Of a stretch of DNA of 64,000 nt, positions 1 to 7,754 are shown in pieces. The translations under genes were made by a program, and so were the position numbers. Under the pieces are notes generated by a model, which made no database searches, was not told the DNA's origin, and saw only the letters and a program-made list of their open reading frames with translations. Source of the stretch: Laceyella putida (lineage in GTDB: Bacteria; Bacillota; Bacilli; Thermoactinomycetales; Thermoactinomycetaceae); the NCBI RefSeq assembly GCF_042665195.1, contig NZ_JBHTBW010000052.1, forward strand, positions 1-64,000, written 5' to 3'. Each line of letters begins with the position of its first letter. Position 1 is the stretch's first letter.

Positions 1-7
1 CAGTGTA

Positions 8-34
8 ACAAAAAAAGTGCCCGAAGGCACTTTT
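8..34 (-). terminator. Rho-independent terminator (minus strand)
   Basis: The arms AAAAGTGCC and GGCACTTTT enclose a CGAA tetraloop. On the minus strand the stem is followed by a run of nine T. It would end a minus-strand transcript, but no convincing gene with a start codon lies in 36-196; I see only a short start-less open frame there. Confidence 0.6.
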
Positions 35-196
35 ACAAATCATGTTATGCTTTTGCATCAGTCTCCTTGATGGAGGGCTTTTTCGCTACGATCCATCCAT
101 TGCGGAGACTCGCGGCGGAAAGTGTCTTAGGATAAAATGGATTGAAAAGAATCCGTATTAATAAGTTGAAACCTTAAGAATTGAGGTGGCTATGCA

Positions 197-604
197 TTGA
201 TTCGTTATCGACATACAATTCCGGATAAAGTTTCTTTTTTGAATCTATATCGTACGACCGGTTGGAATGAAAGTGGTCGTTTTGATGAAGATCGAATCTA
301 TCAAGGCATCACCCGCAGTTGGCATATTGTGTGCGCTTATGATCCGGAAGAACGGTTGATTGGAATGGGCAGGATCGTGTCGGATGGAGGGTATCAAGTG
401 TTTATCACAGATATGATTGTGACGCCTTCTCACCAAGGAAAGGGAATCGGACGCCATATCTTAGAGAGGTTGTTGGCTTATTGTAAGGAGAATGAAGTGC
501 GTTGGGTTCAACTTGCTTGCGCCAGAGGCAAAAAAGGCTTTTATGAGAAGTTTGGCTTCGTTGAACGTCCCATCGATGGACCCGGAATGCATTTGTTTAT
601 GTAA
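197..604 (+). CDS. GNAT-family N-acetyltransferase
   Basis: A 135-residue single-domain GNAT protein that would transfer an acetyl group from acetyl-CoA to an unidentified small-molecule or protein amine in the cytosol. The acetyl-CoA loop is seen as HQGKGIGRHILERLL around residues 79-93, preceded by the beta-4 strand VFITDMIVTP, and a C-terminal GFYEKFGFVERP typical of the fold. The start is a TTG placed 8-9 bases after GAGGTGG; the upstream ATG at 192 hits a stop at once. A terminator overlaps the stop codon, so it is probably monocistronic. The substrate cannot be deduced. Confidence 0.85.
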   Translation: MIRYRHTIPDKVSFLNLYRTTGWNESGRFDEDRIYQGITRSWHIVCAYDPEERLIGMGRIVSDGGYQVFITDMIVTPSHQGKGIGRHILERLLAYCKENEVRWVQLACARGKKGFYEKFGFVERPIDGPGMHLFM

Positions 605-629
605 AGCCTCTGGTTTGGGGCTTTATTTT
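602..629 (+). terminator. Terminator of the first GNAT gene
   Basis: The arms TAAAGCC and GGCTTTA overlap the TAA stop at 602-604 and are followed by TTTTG. A short stem but in the expected place. Confidence 0.5.
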
Positions 630-711
630 GTTCCTATCGGGTATAGCAATAGGGAGGGGGTTCTGTTTATCTCAAGAGAAATCCTTTATGCAAAAAAACA
701 AATTACCCTCT

Positions 712-740
712 ATTACGAACGTTGGCCTTTCCTATATAAT
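712..740 (+). promoter_or_regulatory. Putative sigma-A promoter of the S1-domain gene
   Basis: A perfect -10 TATAAT at 735-740 lies 31 bases before the start codon. The matching -35 at 17 bp spacing (ATTACG) is poor, so the call rests on the -10 and its position. Confidence 0.35.
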
Positions 741-771
741 GAAAAGTACTACAGAGACGGAGGAGAGATAT

Positions 772-1320
772 ATGAGCATTGACGAAAGAATTTCGCAATA
801 TTTAAATAAAGAACGCCACGAACAGGGACTTCCCTATGATGAAGGTGAAATCGTGCCTGTCCGAGTAACGAAACTCGTTGATTATGGTGCATTTGTGGTG
901 ACCAGGGATCGCCATCTTGTGTCGGGGCTTATTCACATCTCGCAAATCCCTCAAGAAATCCAACTGGAAGTGAATCACATGCTGGAGGCTCAGGTGAAAC
1001 AGATTAAAGAATATAATAAACTGGAACTTTCATTGATGTATTTGGCTGAAAAGGAAAGTCCGTTTGCCTTGCTCAAAGAGATGAAAAGTCAATTGCCTGA
1101 AAAGAAACTGCCTAAAGAAGAAATAGATGAGATTATAGCCTTTTTCTCTAAGGAGTTTGGTTTGGTTTCCGAAATTTCAAAGAAGAAAATCAATGAATTA
1201 GTTAAGGAAATGGGCGTTTTCCACTTTACCATAACAATGATGAAAGCGCTTCCGGATTTTCAGCGGGACTTAGTATACCACTTTCTAAAGGAAGTGGAGC
1301 AGGCTGGTGATCGTCTTTAG
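772..1320 (+). CDS. S1 RNA-binding domain protein (general stress protein 13 / CvfD-like)
   Basis: A 182-residue protein with one N-terminal S1 domain. EGEIVPVRVTKLVDYGAFV at about residues 24-42 and SGLIHISQI are the hallmark S1 strands, and the fold ends near KLELSLMYL. The remaining 90 residues are helical, lysine-rich and resemble nothing I can name. Single-S1 proteins of this type in Bacillales (YugI, CvfD) associate with ribosomes or mRNA; that role is inferred. The start is the ATG behind ACGGAGGAGAG; the reading frame is open further upstream (to 628) but without such a site. The next small gene overlaps its end by 14 bases. Confidence 0.8.
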   Translation: MSIDERISQYLNKERHEQGLPYDEGEIVPVRVTKLVDYGAFVVTRDRHLVSGLIHISQIPQEIQLEVNHMLEAQVKQIKEYNKLELSLMYLAEKESPFALLKEMKSQLPEKKLPKEEIDEIIAFFSKEFGLVSEISKKKINELVKEMGVFHFTITMMKALPDFQRDLVYHFLKEVEQAGDRL

Positions 1321-1564
1321 CCACCGTCGCTTTCATTTCTCCCGCCACTTGCGCGAGCGCTTGGAGGAACGGTTGGGGAAGAAATTGTCCGGCCAAGAAA
1401 TTGAACAATTAATCTGTGAATGCCATGTTTTGTTGCAAACCGATCGGCATCTCTACCTTTATCATCCCACCCAGGATATTCGCTTTCCATGTGTGAAGGA
1501 TGAGGATAGTTGGGTAATTAAGTCTGTAATAGTGAAGGGGATGTGGATGGAAGCGAAAGATTAG
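1307..1564 (+). CDS. Hypothetical 85-residue protein, coupled to the S1 gene
   Basis: A small basic protein that I do not recognise. It opens with a cluster of Arg/His (SHRRFHFSRHLRERLEERLG) predicted helical, and ends in beta-like segments (HLYLYHPTQDIRFPCV, WVIKSVIVKGMW). The size and helix-then-strand layout recall RelE/DUF4258-type folds, but there is no diagnostic motif, so no toxin function is claimed. It starts at a GTG inside the end of the S1-domain gene, so translation is probably coupled and the two proteins may work together. Confidence 0.5.
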   Translation: MIVFSHRRFHFSRHLRERLEERLGKKLSGQEIEQLICECHVLLQTDRHLYLYHPTQDIRFPCVKDEDSWVIKSVIVKGMWMEAKD

Positions 1565-1645
1565 TCCCTAGTCTATCTGGATATAAATAGGAACACGATA
1601 AATGATCCGCAATATTTGATCCGCCATAAATTTGGGTGAAGACAT

Positions 1646-1680
1646 GAACCTCCCTCCGCATGAAGAGGCGGGGATTTCTT
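1646..1680. other. Possible IS200/IS605-type terminal hairpin remnant
   Basis: CTCCGC and GCGGGG flank a short loop and are followed by GATTTCTTACC, a layout like the right ends of IS605/tnpB elements. There is no tnpA or tnpB and no second end, so this may be a solo relic or chance. Confidence 0.2.
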
Positions 1681-1713
1681 ACCACCAGGAGCAACAGTAC
1701 TTCTTGTTAAAAG

Positions 1714-1757
1714 AAAAAACCTCCAAGCAGATTTCTTTCTCTGCCTGGAGGTTTTTT
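1714..1757. terminator. Bidirectional terminator between hypothetical gene and beta-lactamase gene
   Basis: AAAAAACCTCCA and TGGAGGTTTTTT form a long stem with AGCAGA/TCTGCC extending it. Runs of A and T on both sides suit termination on either strand; it lies 6 bases past the stop of the minus-strand gene. Confidence 0.75.
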
Positions 1758-1762
1758 GTCAT

Positions 1763-2575
1763 TTATTGGTCACTGTATGCTTGATGCACCAACTGGGCTA
1801 ACCGACTTATTTGCGGCTGCGCCTGATGGTAGTCACAATCACGGCTGAGCGCCACCATCAAGATCGCGTGCGATCCCACATATAAAATGCCGGTATCATG
1901 CAGGGTTCGGGTGACCGTACCAGTCTTGTGGGCCAACTCCCACTTGGGCAACGAACCCACGATGTCGTCTTGATTATTGGGCAAGAAAGCGGGGAAGCAA
2001 TCGCGGAGTTGTTGTTTTTTTAAGATTTCCACCATTTGACGGCTGGCATGATGGGAGACTGCTTTTCCGCGCGCCAATTTACGGTAGCATTGGGCGATAT
2101 CTGCCGCGGTGATCATATTCAAGCCTTCTGATGCGGCTGGAACGATCATTAATTTATTATAAAAACTGCTTTGTTTCATGCCGAGTTCGCTCAGTGTTTC
2201 GCGGATAATCTCCGTTCCCAGCAGATCGATGAGGATATTGGTCGCCGTATTGTCGCTTTGGATGATCATCAGTGTGGTTAAATCTTGCACCGATAGCCTT
2301 ATCCCAGGAGACAGATGCTGAAGAACCCCGGCGCCTCCCACTTGGTCTTCCGCCGTCAGGATGATCTCATCCGCCAAAGCCAAACGTCCTGCAAAGGCTT
2401 GTTTGTAGACGGCAACCATGATTGGAACCTTTATGATGCTTGCCGCATAAAATAACTCGGTTTCATTCCAAGTCCAAGTTTCGGCACTGGTTAAATCTTC
2501 GATCCATACACCCCAACTTCCAACGGCTTCCCTTTTCCATTGTTCTAAATGTTGAGCTAATCGTTTAAAAGTCAT
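1763..2575 (-). CDS. Class A beta-lactamase-related serine hydrolase
   Basis: A 270-residue protein of the penicillin-recognising serine hydrolase family. The three signature motifs are present: SIIK at residues 46-49 (nucleophile Ser46), SDN at 107-109 and KTG at 217-219. The omega loop lacks a clear ExxLN; the region around 149-153 reads SEGLN. No signal peptide or lipobox is visible, unlike true secreted beta-lactamases, so it may act inside the cell or on peptides rather than as a resistance enzyme. The ATG sits 8 bases behind AGAGGTG. The gene is alone, divergent from the coiled-coil/GAF gene and closed by a terminator. Confidence 0.8.
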   Translation of the reverse strand: MTFKRLAQHLEQWKREAVGSWGVWIEDLTSAETWTWNETELFYAASIIKVPIMVAVYKQAFAGRLALADEIILTAEDQVGGAGVLQHLSPGIRLSVQDLTTLMIIQSDNTATNILIDLLGTEIIRETLSELGMKQSSFYNKLMIVPAASEGLNMITAADIAQCYRKLARGKAVSHHASRQMVEILKKQQLRDCFPAFLPNNQDDIVGSLPKWELAHKTGTVTRTLHDTGILYVGSHAILMVALSRDCDYHQAQPQISRLAQLVHQAYSDQ

Positions 2576-2728
2576 GGCAGTTCACCTCTGTCATTTATTA
2601 CCCCATAAATATGACTTGTTTTTATTGTTAAAAAAATATAATATTCGATATAATTGTGATAGGTCATCTTTTTAGGTTGTACAAGTTGATTGACTATGTT
2701 GTTGACGCCGAGTGTAAGGGGAGAGAAT

Positions 2729-3709
2729 ATGGCGGAGGATCTGATCAAGTTAGCGGAGATTTTTGATAAGAGCTCAGGTTGGTTCCTTGATTTTCTCGCA
2801 TATATCGTGGCCATTGGGTTGGTAGCCATGTTGGTGATCCATATCTATCGCTTTGCCACGGGAAAAAACGATTGGATGGGCCGAAGCTTGGATGAGATGG
2901 ATCAGGGCGGACAGATGGCGCTCATTCAGTTGGAACGATGCAGGGAAGAAAATGAAGAACTTGAGAAAAAGGTCGTCTTATTGGAACAGGAACGGCAAGA
3001 TCTGCTAGAACTGGTTAAAGAGAAAGAAGGGATGATCGAAAAACAGAAAAAAAGCTTGGTCAAGATGTCACAAGAAATTAAGACATTGAAAGAACTGTAT
3101 GAAGAACTTGACAACCGCTATGACGATGAGACTTACACGATGTCGCAAATCATGTACGCCGCGGACGAAATTGCCGCTGCCTTGGTAGAAGAAAAGCATT
3201 TTCGCCAAAATCGCGATGATATTTTCATGAATCTTCTGGATTATTTAGTGAATACCTTTAAAGATTTTCGCGAGAAAAATCCGCGCGTAATTATCCATGT
3301 CAAACACCCTGAGGAAGATGTCCTGGTTCATTATGCCCATTCAAGCGGCCATTCGCATCGGGTGAAATTATACCAACCTCCGATCATGGGAAGCTCTGCG
3401 GGTGTCTCGTACCGTACAAATGAAGTTTATTATGTGCCAGATGTGGAATCGGTAGAGTATGAGTATGATCGTAAAGAGCTCTCCCGCAAGGTGTACCGAT
3501 CCATCTTATGTGTGCCCATCAAAGCGGGTACGCTAGAGGGAAAGACCATCGGGGTATTATCTATCACAGGGATGCCCGTAAACGCTTATGAGAAAATAGA
3601 AATAGAGCGAGCCATGTTGTTTGCCAGCCTCATTTATCCACTTATCTACATCGATCTGAGAAAACGGAAGGAGTCGGAAAATGGACCTGATACACAAACT
3701 TCCGGTTGA
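2729..3709 (+). CDS. Membrane-anchored coiled-coil GAF-domain protein
   Basis: A 326-residue protein in three parts. One transmembrane helix lies at about residues 22-42 (FLAYIVAIGLVAMLVIHIY). A long charged coiled coil follows (about 65-130, rich in EELEKK and KEKEGMIEKQKK heptads). The rest is a GAF-like sensor fold ending in VPIKAGTLEGKTIGVLSI, the usual last strands of GAF. No kinase, cyclase or EAL output domain follows, so a signalling or scaffold role is inferred only. The start is the ATG after AAGGGGAGAG; an upstream frame adds 13 residues without a ribosome site. A 65-residue gene overlaps its 3' end by 29 bases, suggesting a two-protein unit. Confidence 0.65.
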   Translation: MAEDLIKLAEIFDKSSGWFLDFLAYIVAIGLVAMLVIHIYRFATGKNDWMGRSLDEMDQGGQMALIQLERCREENEELEKKVVLLEQERQDLLELVKEKEGMIEKQKKSLVKMSQEIKTLKELYEELDNRYDDETYTMSQIMYAADEIAAALVEEKHFRQNRDDIFMNLLDYLVNTFKDFREKNPRVIIHVKHPEEDVLVHYAHSSGHSHRVKLYQPPIMGSSAGVSYRTNEVYYVPDVESVEYEYDRKELSRKVYRSILCVPIKAGTLEGKTIGVLSITGMPVNAYEKIEIERAMLFASLIYPLIYIDLRKRKESENGPDTQTSG

Positions 3710-3878
3710 AGAACGCAGACGGTTGAACCGACTTTATCGAGAAGGCTCCATCACAAGAAGGCAGTTTGTGCATTTGATGAAAAATGGGCTATTTGATGAT
3801 GAGCGGCTGCAAGTGAAAGAAAAGTATTTGCGATTTGTCAAGCAACACCGGAATGAATGGGAGGATTTGGGAGAATAA
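3681..3878 (+). CDS. Small hypothetical protein coupled to the GAF gene
   Basis: A 65-residue highly charged protein (LPVEERRRLNRLYREGSIT, then KEKYLRFVKQHRNEWEDL), almost certainly all-helical. It resembles no family I can name. AAGGAG at 3668-3673 serves its ATG, inside the upstream gene, so translation is coupled. A good terminator follows directly. A partner or regulator of the GAF protein is a reasonable guess from position alone. Confidence 0.65.
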   Translation: MDLIHKLPVEERRRLNRLYREGSITRRQFVHLMKNGLFDDERLQVKEKYLRFVKQHRNEWEDLGE

Positions 3879-3881
3879 AAC

Positions 3882-3912
3882 AAGATGGGTGTCAATCAGC
3901 ACCCATCTTTTA
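3882..3912 (+). terminator. Terminator of the GAF/65-residue operon
   Basis: Perfect 10-bp arms AAGATGGGTG and CACCCATCTT with an 8-base loop, then TT. It also overlaps the end of the convergent DUF3817 gene and may serve both directions. Confidence 0.75.
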
Positions 3913-4212
3913 CGCCGCATGAGAGGGATGACGTTTTAAGCGGTTGTCCAATACAAATGTGCCAAATGGGATGACGGAAGCGACCAACGCCCCGAATATC
4001 TGCTTCATGGACCAACGGTGGACAAAGGCAACATGGATCACGGCGGCGATAAAGAGAACGAACAATAGTCCATGCAACCCGCCTGTAATCGTCACCGCCA
4101 TGGGGTAACCGGCTAAATACTTTAGCGGCATGGCGATGAATAATAAGATGAGATAAGATATTCCTTCAAGAAAACCAATGACACGTAGACGACCGATGGG
4201 TTGTTTAAGCAT
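3910..4212 (-). CDS. DUF3817 integral membrane protein
   Basis: A 100-residue protein with three hydrophobic helices (VIGFLEGISYLILLFIAMPL; GLHGLLFVLFIAAVIHV; FGALVASVIPFGTFVLDN). Its Arg-Val-x-Gly-x-x-Glu-Gly opening and the HG in helix two are the DUF3817 (YdzA-like) pattern. Function in the family is not established. Alone on its strand, with no visible operon partners. Confidence 0.8.
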   Translation of the reverse strand: MLKQPIGRLRVIGFLEGISYLILLFIAMPLKYLAGYPMAVTITGGLHGLLFVLFIAAVIHVAFVHRWSMKQIFGALVASVIPFGTFVLDNRLKRHPSHAA

Positions 4213-4506
4213 TAGATCACCTCAGCATTAAGTTAACCATAAAATACTCAGTCAATGATTGTGAACATTTTAACAAACTGTGTCTTTTTCTCCAAGTCAT
4301 CAGATACACAAGACAATATTTTATTGACAGAATGGTTTCTTCTTATTTATGATGGTAACAACGCGTTATATTTTTAAAAATTTAAATTTGATTGACAGTT
4401 GTTGAATACATTCGTTCACACGGTCAGAAATCTCTATCCGGTATCCTGACATTGGGCAGTTTTCTCTATTTCCACAGATATATTTAAAACGAAAGGGTGC
4501 GATGAT

Positions 4507-4734
4507 GTGGGGGCTCATAAAGTAATTGACTGTAAAGGTTTGCAATGTCCTCTTCCCCTAGTGAAAGCCAAGCGCGCGATTGACGGATTAGCCGCTGACG
4601 AGATTTTGGAACTACATACGACGGATCCGGGTTCACTCCAAGACATTCCCGCGTGGGCCAAAGCAAATGGCCATACTGTTGTGAAACAACAAACGATCGC
4701 CGAAGCTTATTGCTTCTGGGTCAAAAAAGGGTAA
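4507..4734 (+). CDS. TusA-family sulfur carrier protein
   Basis: A 75-residue SirA/TusA fold carrying the CPxP motif as C14-P-L-P in CKGLQCPLPLVKAKRAI. In the family this cysteine carries persulfide sulfur for thiolation or cytosolic sulfur relay. The C-terminal YCFWVKKG strand matches the fold. The start is a GTG behind GAAAGGG; nearby ATGs are out of frame. A DsrE-type gene follows after 16 bases, so the two form a sulfur-trafficking pair. About 290 bases upstream hold no gene and probably the promoter. Confidence 0.85.
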   Translation: MGAHKVIDCKGLQCPLPLVKAKRAIDGLAADEILELHTTDPGSLQDIPAWAKANGHTVVKQQTIAEAYCFWVKKG

Positions 4735-4750
4735 AAGAGAGGGGCATCCC

Positions 4751-5227
4751 ATGGGTGATAAAAAAACAACGCTTGTCGTATTTAGCGGTGATTTGGATAA
4801 AGCCCTGGCCGGATTTATTATCGCGACCGGGTCTGCGGCGATGGGGAATCAGGTAGCCATGTTCTTCACATTTTGGGGACTGAATATCTTGCGAAAAAAA
4901 CAAGCTGTTCCTGTAAAAAAATCATGGATGGACAAGATGTTTGGTTGGATGTTGCCTCGCGGACCCCAAAAATTGGGATTATCCAAACTTCATTTCGGAG
5001 GGCTGGGTCCCATCATGATGAGGGCGACGATGAAAAAGAAGAATGTCGCTACCCTTGATGAATTGATCCAATTGGCTCAGGAATTGGATGTTAAGCTCAT
5101 TGCCTGTACGATGTCGATGGAAGTGCTTGGAATTCAAAAAGAGGAACTGATTGATGGTCTGGAATATGCAGGGGTGGCCACCTATATCTCAGAAGCAAAT
5201 GCGGGAAATATTAATCTATTTGTTTGA
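4751..5227 (+). CDS. DsrE/DsrF/DrsH-like (DsrE2) family protein
   Basis: A 158-residue protein with the DsrE2 layout: KKTTLVVFSGDLDKALAGF, then MGNQVAMFFTFWGLNIL, and the conserved ACTMSMEVLGI segment whose Cys is the putative sulfur-binding residue. Such proteins pair with TusA or rhodanese in sulfur-relay operons of Bacillota. RBS AGAGAGGGG precedes the ATG, and the gene directly follows the TusA gene in one operon. The acceptor is unknown. Confidence 0.8.
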   Translation: MGDKKTTLVVFSGDLDKALAGFIIATGSAAMGNQVAMFFTFWGLNILRKKQAVPVKKSWMDKMFGWMLPRGPQKLGLSKLHFGGLGPIMMRATMKKKNVATLDELIQLAQELDVKLIACTMSMEVLGIQKEELIDGLEYAGVATYISEANAGNINLFV

Positions 5228-5241
5228 GAAACTGAGCACAA

Positions 5242-5514
5242 TCAATTCCCGCATTCCTGTGGGTTAATGTCAATAATGGAAAAGTCCCGTTCTTGGGACG
5301 AACAACGGATATATACTAGGGAACGGTCCGGTACGGAGATGGTACTACACCCTAAATCTTCTGAATGACGTTCCAGTCGTGCTCCATGATCACTACGGAC
5401 GATGTGAATGGCATCATTCGGCCTTATCAGGATATCGATTCGGAACAAAAAGGGTGAAGCGCCACAAGAGATCGTTGCTTGTTCACCTGGGAGCAAACAG
5501 AATAAATGACTCAT
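5242..5514 (-). CDS. Hypothetical 90-residue protein
   Basis: I do not recognise this protein. It has four to five Cys spread along its length and short beta-like stretches (FLFRIDILIRP, FSIIDINPQ). The start is well supported by AAGGAGGCG 6 bases before the ATG. It is convergent with the DsrE2 gene, and its leader contains the strong hairpin at 5534-5583, which suggests post-transcriptional control or that it lies just behind another transcript's terminator. Confidence 0.5.
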   Translation of the reverse strand: MSHLFCLLPGEQATISCGASPFLFRIDILIRPNDAIHIVRSDHGARLERHSEDLGCSTISVPDRSLVYIRCSSQERDFSIIDINPQECGN

Positions 5515-5533
5515 GGTACGCCTCCTTGACCCG

Positions 5534-5583
5534 ATAAATAACCCCCACTCAGCTTATTCTTATGCTGAATGGGGGTTATTTAT
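5534..5583. terminator. Long hairpin between MocR gene and 90-residue gene
   Basis: Twenty-base arms with a single mismatch (left ATAAATAACCCCC..., right ...GGGGGTTATTTAT) and a 10-base loop. It lies about 70 bases past the end of the minus-strand MocR gene, so it may be its terminator, yet it also sits just ahead of the ribosome site of the next minus-strand gene and could act as a leader hairpin. The T-run is poor. Confidence 0.55.
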
Positions 5584-5653
5584 GTCGGAAACAGTTCGCC
5601 TGTTTGGATTCATTAAGCTTGCCTTATCCTATCTAATCGGCTGTTCTCTATAT

Positions 5654-7036
5654 TTATACCCAATCAATCACTGAAGTTGTTTGAGGCGTTTTTTGGTGCA
5701 GCAAATGCTTCTCAGTGGCTTTGCCGATCAAGCGGATGCCGCTTTCGATCTGCGCTTCGTTGGTGTGGATGATGCTGATTCTAATACCATTGTCTTTTGG
5801 AAATGTTTGCAGAAAACATAAATCTGTTGGCATCATAAGTACATTTTGTTGTTTGAGAGCTGTTGTCAGATCCATTGCGGGAATTTGGTCAGGAAGGATG
5901 ATTTGCGCAAAGATGCCACCTTCCGACACATTGACGTCGATTTCTGGAGGAAGGAGGTGATTGCATGCGTTTCGTAATGCTTCCATACGTATCCGATAAC
6001 GCTCACGCATATAAGCCGTGTGTCTGTAGAACATGCCGCAGTTCAAGTAAATTTCAAGGGCCGCTTGGGACAATACGGGCGAGCTCAAATCACAAGAAGC
6101 TTTAAAGAGTCGGAACGTTTCCATCAGTGATCTCGGCAAGACGGCCGCCGCCAGTCTCAGGCCAGGTAGCATCACTTTGGAAAAGCTCTTGACATATATG
6201 GTGTGTGCGGATAAATCATAGCTGTAAATAGGGTCTGCTTTGGGATTTATTTCTAAATCAGCCAAATAATCATCTTCTACAATGTAAACATCATATTTCT
6301 CAGCCAACCGGGCGATTTGTTTTTTCTGTTCCTGATTGTAACTCGTTCCAAGTGGATTATGGTAACGAGGGACTGTATAAAAAAACTTGATATGATTGCT
6401 GCGGAAATGTCGTTCTAGCTCTTCCAGATCAATGCCGTCCTTGGTACGCCTAATGCCGATGGCGGTAACCCCAAGGAGATTGATCGTTCGAAGCATACCA
6501 TAATAGGTAGGCTGTTCCACAAGGATGGTGCTTTTGCCGTTTGGAAAAGGCATGACCGTCAGTAGATGAAGTGCTTGTTGCGATCCAGAAACAACACATA
6601 TTTGCTCTGGTTTTGCAAACACTTGCGATCTAGCCAGGTGCTTCTCGAGTTCCATCCGAAGGGAAAAGAACCCCTGTGGGTCCGAATAAGAAAAAAGCTG
6701 GTCTTGATATAGCTCAATGGCACGGTTAAGACAGTGCTGAAAATCTTCATATGGCATAACATCCGGATCCGGTGAAGCGGAGGAAAAATCGATTAGTCCT
6801 GAAGGTTGGTGGTTGATAGTTGATGAACGAAGCACTGCAAAGTAACCGCTTTTGGGGACCGAATAGATAAGGTGGTCCTTCTCAAGTTCATCATAAGCGC
6901 GAATAGCCGTGTTTTTACTGCATGCGAATTGGTTGGATATTTCCCGTATGGATGGCAGCTTACCGCCAGCTTTGATCTTTCCAGAACGTATCTGATCTTG
7001 AATGAATCCCTTTATTATTTCGTATTTCTTGTCCAT
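5654..7036 (-). CDS. MocR-type transcription factor (GntR HTH + aminotransferase fold)
   Basis: A 460-residue regulator. Residues 1-68 form a GntR winged helix (LPSIREISNQFACSKNTAI, YDELEKDHLIYSVPKSGYF). From about 80 on it is a fold-type I aminotransferase domain with the PLP-lysine in SFSK (K287), the EDDY motif at 254-257 and NPLG at 227-230. MocR proteins use PLP or an amino compound as effector and usually control the divergent gene. Here that is the GNAT gene at 7158, and a palindrome with extra half sites lies between. The effector cannot be predicted. Confidence 0.9.
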   Translation of the reverse strand: MDKKYEIIKGFIQDQIRSGKIKAGGKLPSIREISNQFACSKNTAIRAYDELEKDHLIYSVPKSGYFAVLRSSTINHQPSGLIDFSSASPDPDVMPYEDFQHCLNRAIELYQDQLFSYSDPQGFFSLRMELEKHLARSQVFAKPEQICVVSGSQQALHLLTVMPFPNGKSTILVEQPTYYGMLRTINLLGVTAIGIRRTKDGIDLEELERHFRSNHIKFFYTVPRYHNPLGTSYNQEQKKQIARLAEKYDVYIVEDDYLADLEINPKADPIYSYDLSAHTIYVKSFSKVMLPGLRLAAAVLPRSLMETFRLFKASCDLSSPVLSQAALEIYLNCGMFYRHTAYMRERYRIRMEALRNACNHLLPPEIDVNVSEGGIFAQIILPDQIPAMDLTTALKQQNVLMMPTDLCFLQTFPKDNGIRISIIHTNEAQIESGIRLIGKATEKHLLHQKTPQTTSVIDWV

Positions 7037-7051
7037 TGGATCTCCTTAATA

Positions 7052-7083
7052 TTTCTTGATCTGTACGGGTACAGATCAAGAAA
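7052..7083. promoter_or_regulatory. Perfect palindromic operator in the MocR/GNAT intergenic region
   Basis: Fifteen-base arms, left TTTCTTGATCTGTAC (7052-7066) and right GTACAGATCAAGAAA (7069-7083), separated by GG. It lies 16 bases upstream of the MocR start codon, so binding would repress mocR. It is the best candidate for the MocR site. Confidence 0.7.
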
Positions 7084-7101
7084 ATAAATGTTTTTAGATG
7101 A

Positions 7102-7159
7102 ATCTGTATCGATTATACTAAAAAAATCAAAAACAATAACTATTTAGGGGGATACAGAT
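7102..7159. promoter_or_regulatory. Second set of ATCTGTA half sites around the GNAT start
   Basis: ATCTGTATC at 7102-7110 and its inverted copy GATACAGAT at 7151-7159 repeat the core of the upstream palindrome. The second half overlaps the ribosome site and start codon of the GNAT gene, and TATACT at 7114-7119 lies between. Consistent with a MocR dimer bridging sites. Confidence 0.5.
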
Positions 7160-7586
7160 GGAGTGGCAGCATAAATGTTTACCATATCGTATCAGCGACT
7201 GCAAGGACTTGTTGGAGTTGGATGCCATTCATGCGCTATTGCAATCAAGCTATTGGGCCGCCGATCGAACAAGAGACCGGATTGAAAAGAGCATAGAAAA
7301 TTCATTGTGTTTCGGTGTTTACAACGAATCGGAACAAGTCGGATTCATGCGGGTGGTTACAGATTACGCCACATTTTCGTGGATTTGTGATGTCATCATT
7401 CATCCGGACCATAGGGGAATAGGATTAGGTAAATGGTTGATGCAAATTCTGGTGGAGCATGAAGCCGTCCGCCATACCCTAATGATATTGGGCACCCGTG
7501 ATGCTCACGGCCTTTACGAACAATATGGATTTGAACGAAGAGAAATGATGAGCAGACGGCCCGCAGAAAAAACCAAAAACATTTGA
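7158..7586 (+). CDS. GNAT-family N-acetyltransferase (MocR target)
   Basis: A 142-residue GNAT protein. Its acetyl-CoA loop is HPDHRGIGLGKWLMQILV at about residues 82-99, with GLYEQYGFERRE near the end. The region FMRVVTDYATFSWICDVIIH is the usual beta-3/4 hairpin. It is transcribed divergently from a MocR regulator and has that regulator's half sites over its start, so its expression likely responds to a PLP-reactive amine or amino acid that it may acetylate. AGGGGGG precedes the ATG. Confidence 0.85.
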   Translation: MEWQHKCLPYRISDCKDLLELDAIHALLQSSYWAADRTRDRIEKSIENSLCFGVYNESEQVGFMRVVTDYATFSWICDVIIHPDHRGIGLGKWLMQILVEHEAVRHTLMILGTRDAHGLYEQYGFERREMMSRRPAEKTKNI

Positions 7587-7631
7587 TTCCAAACGAAAAC
7601 TTAATAAAGCAAGGTTAAATTAGGGTAGATT

Positions 7632-7676
7632 CAACAAACACTCGTCCCTTGGGGTACGGGTGTTTGTTGGTTCTAA
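7632..7676 (+). terminator. Probable terminator of the GNAT gene
   Basis: Thirteen-base arms CAACAAACACTCG and CGGGTGTTTGTTG pair with one G-T. The following sequence is only weakly T-rich. Confidence 0.5.
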
Positions 7677-7754
7677 CAAATTCTGAAAGACCCCGAGGAA
7701 CTTTTTTAGAAATGTTTTTCTTAATCCTTCTACGGGTTAAAGACATCGAATGTA

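Noticed and set aside
1..196. Minus-strand coding sequence before the terminator at 8-34
   Set aside because: A start-less open frame of about 40 codons only; no ribosome site or family match.
1763..2575. Beta-lactam resistance gene
   Set aside because: The catalytic motifs are present, but there is no signal peptide and the omega-loop Glu is unclear, so resistance is not claimed.
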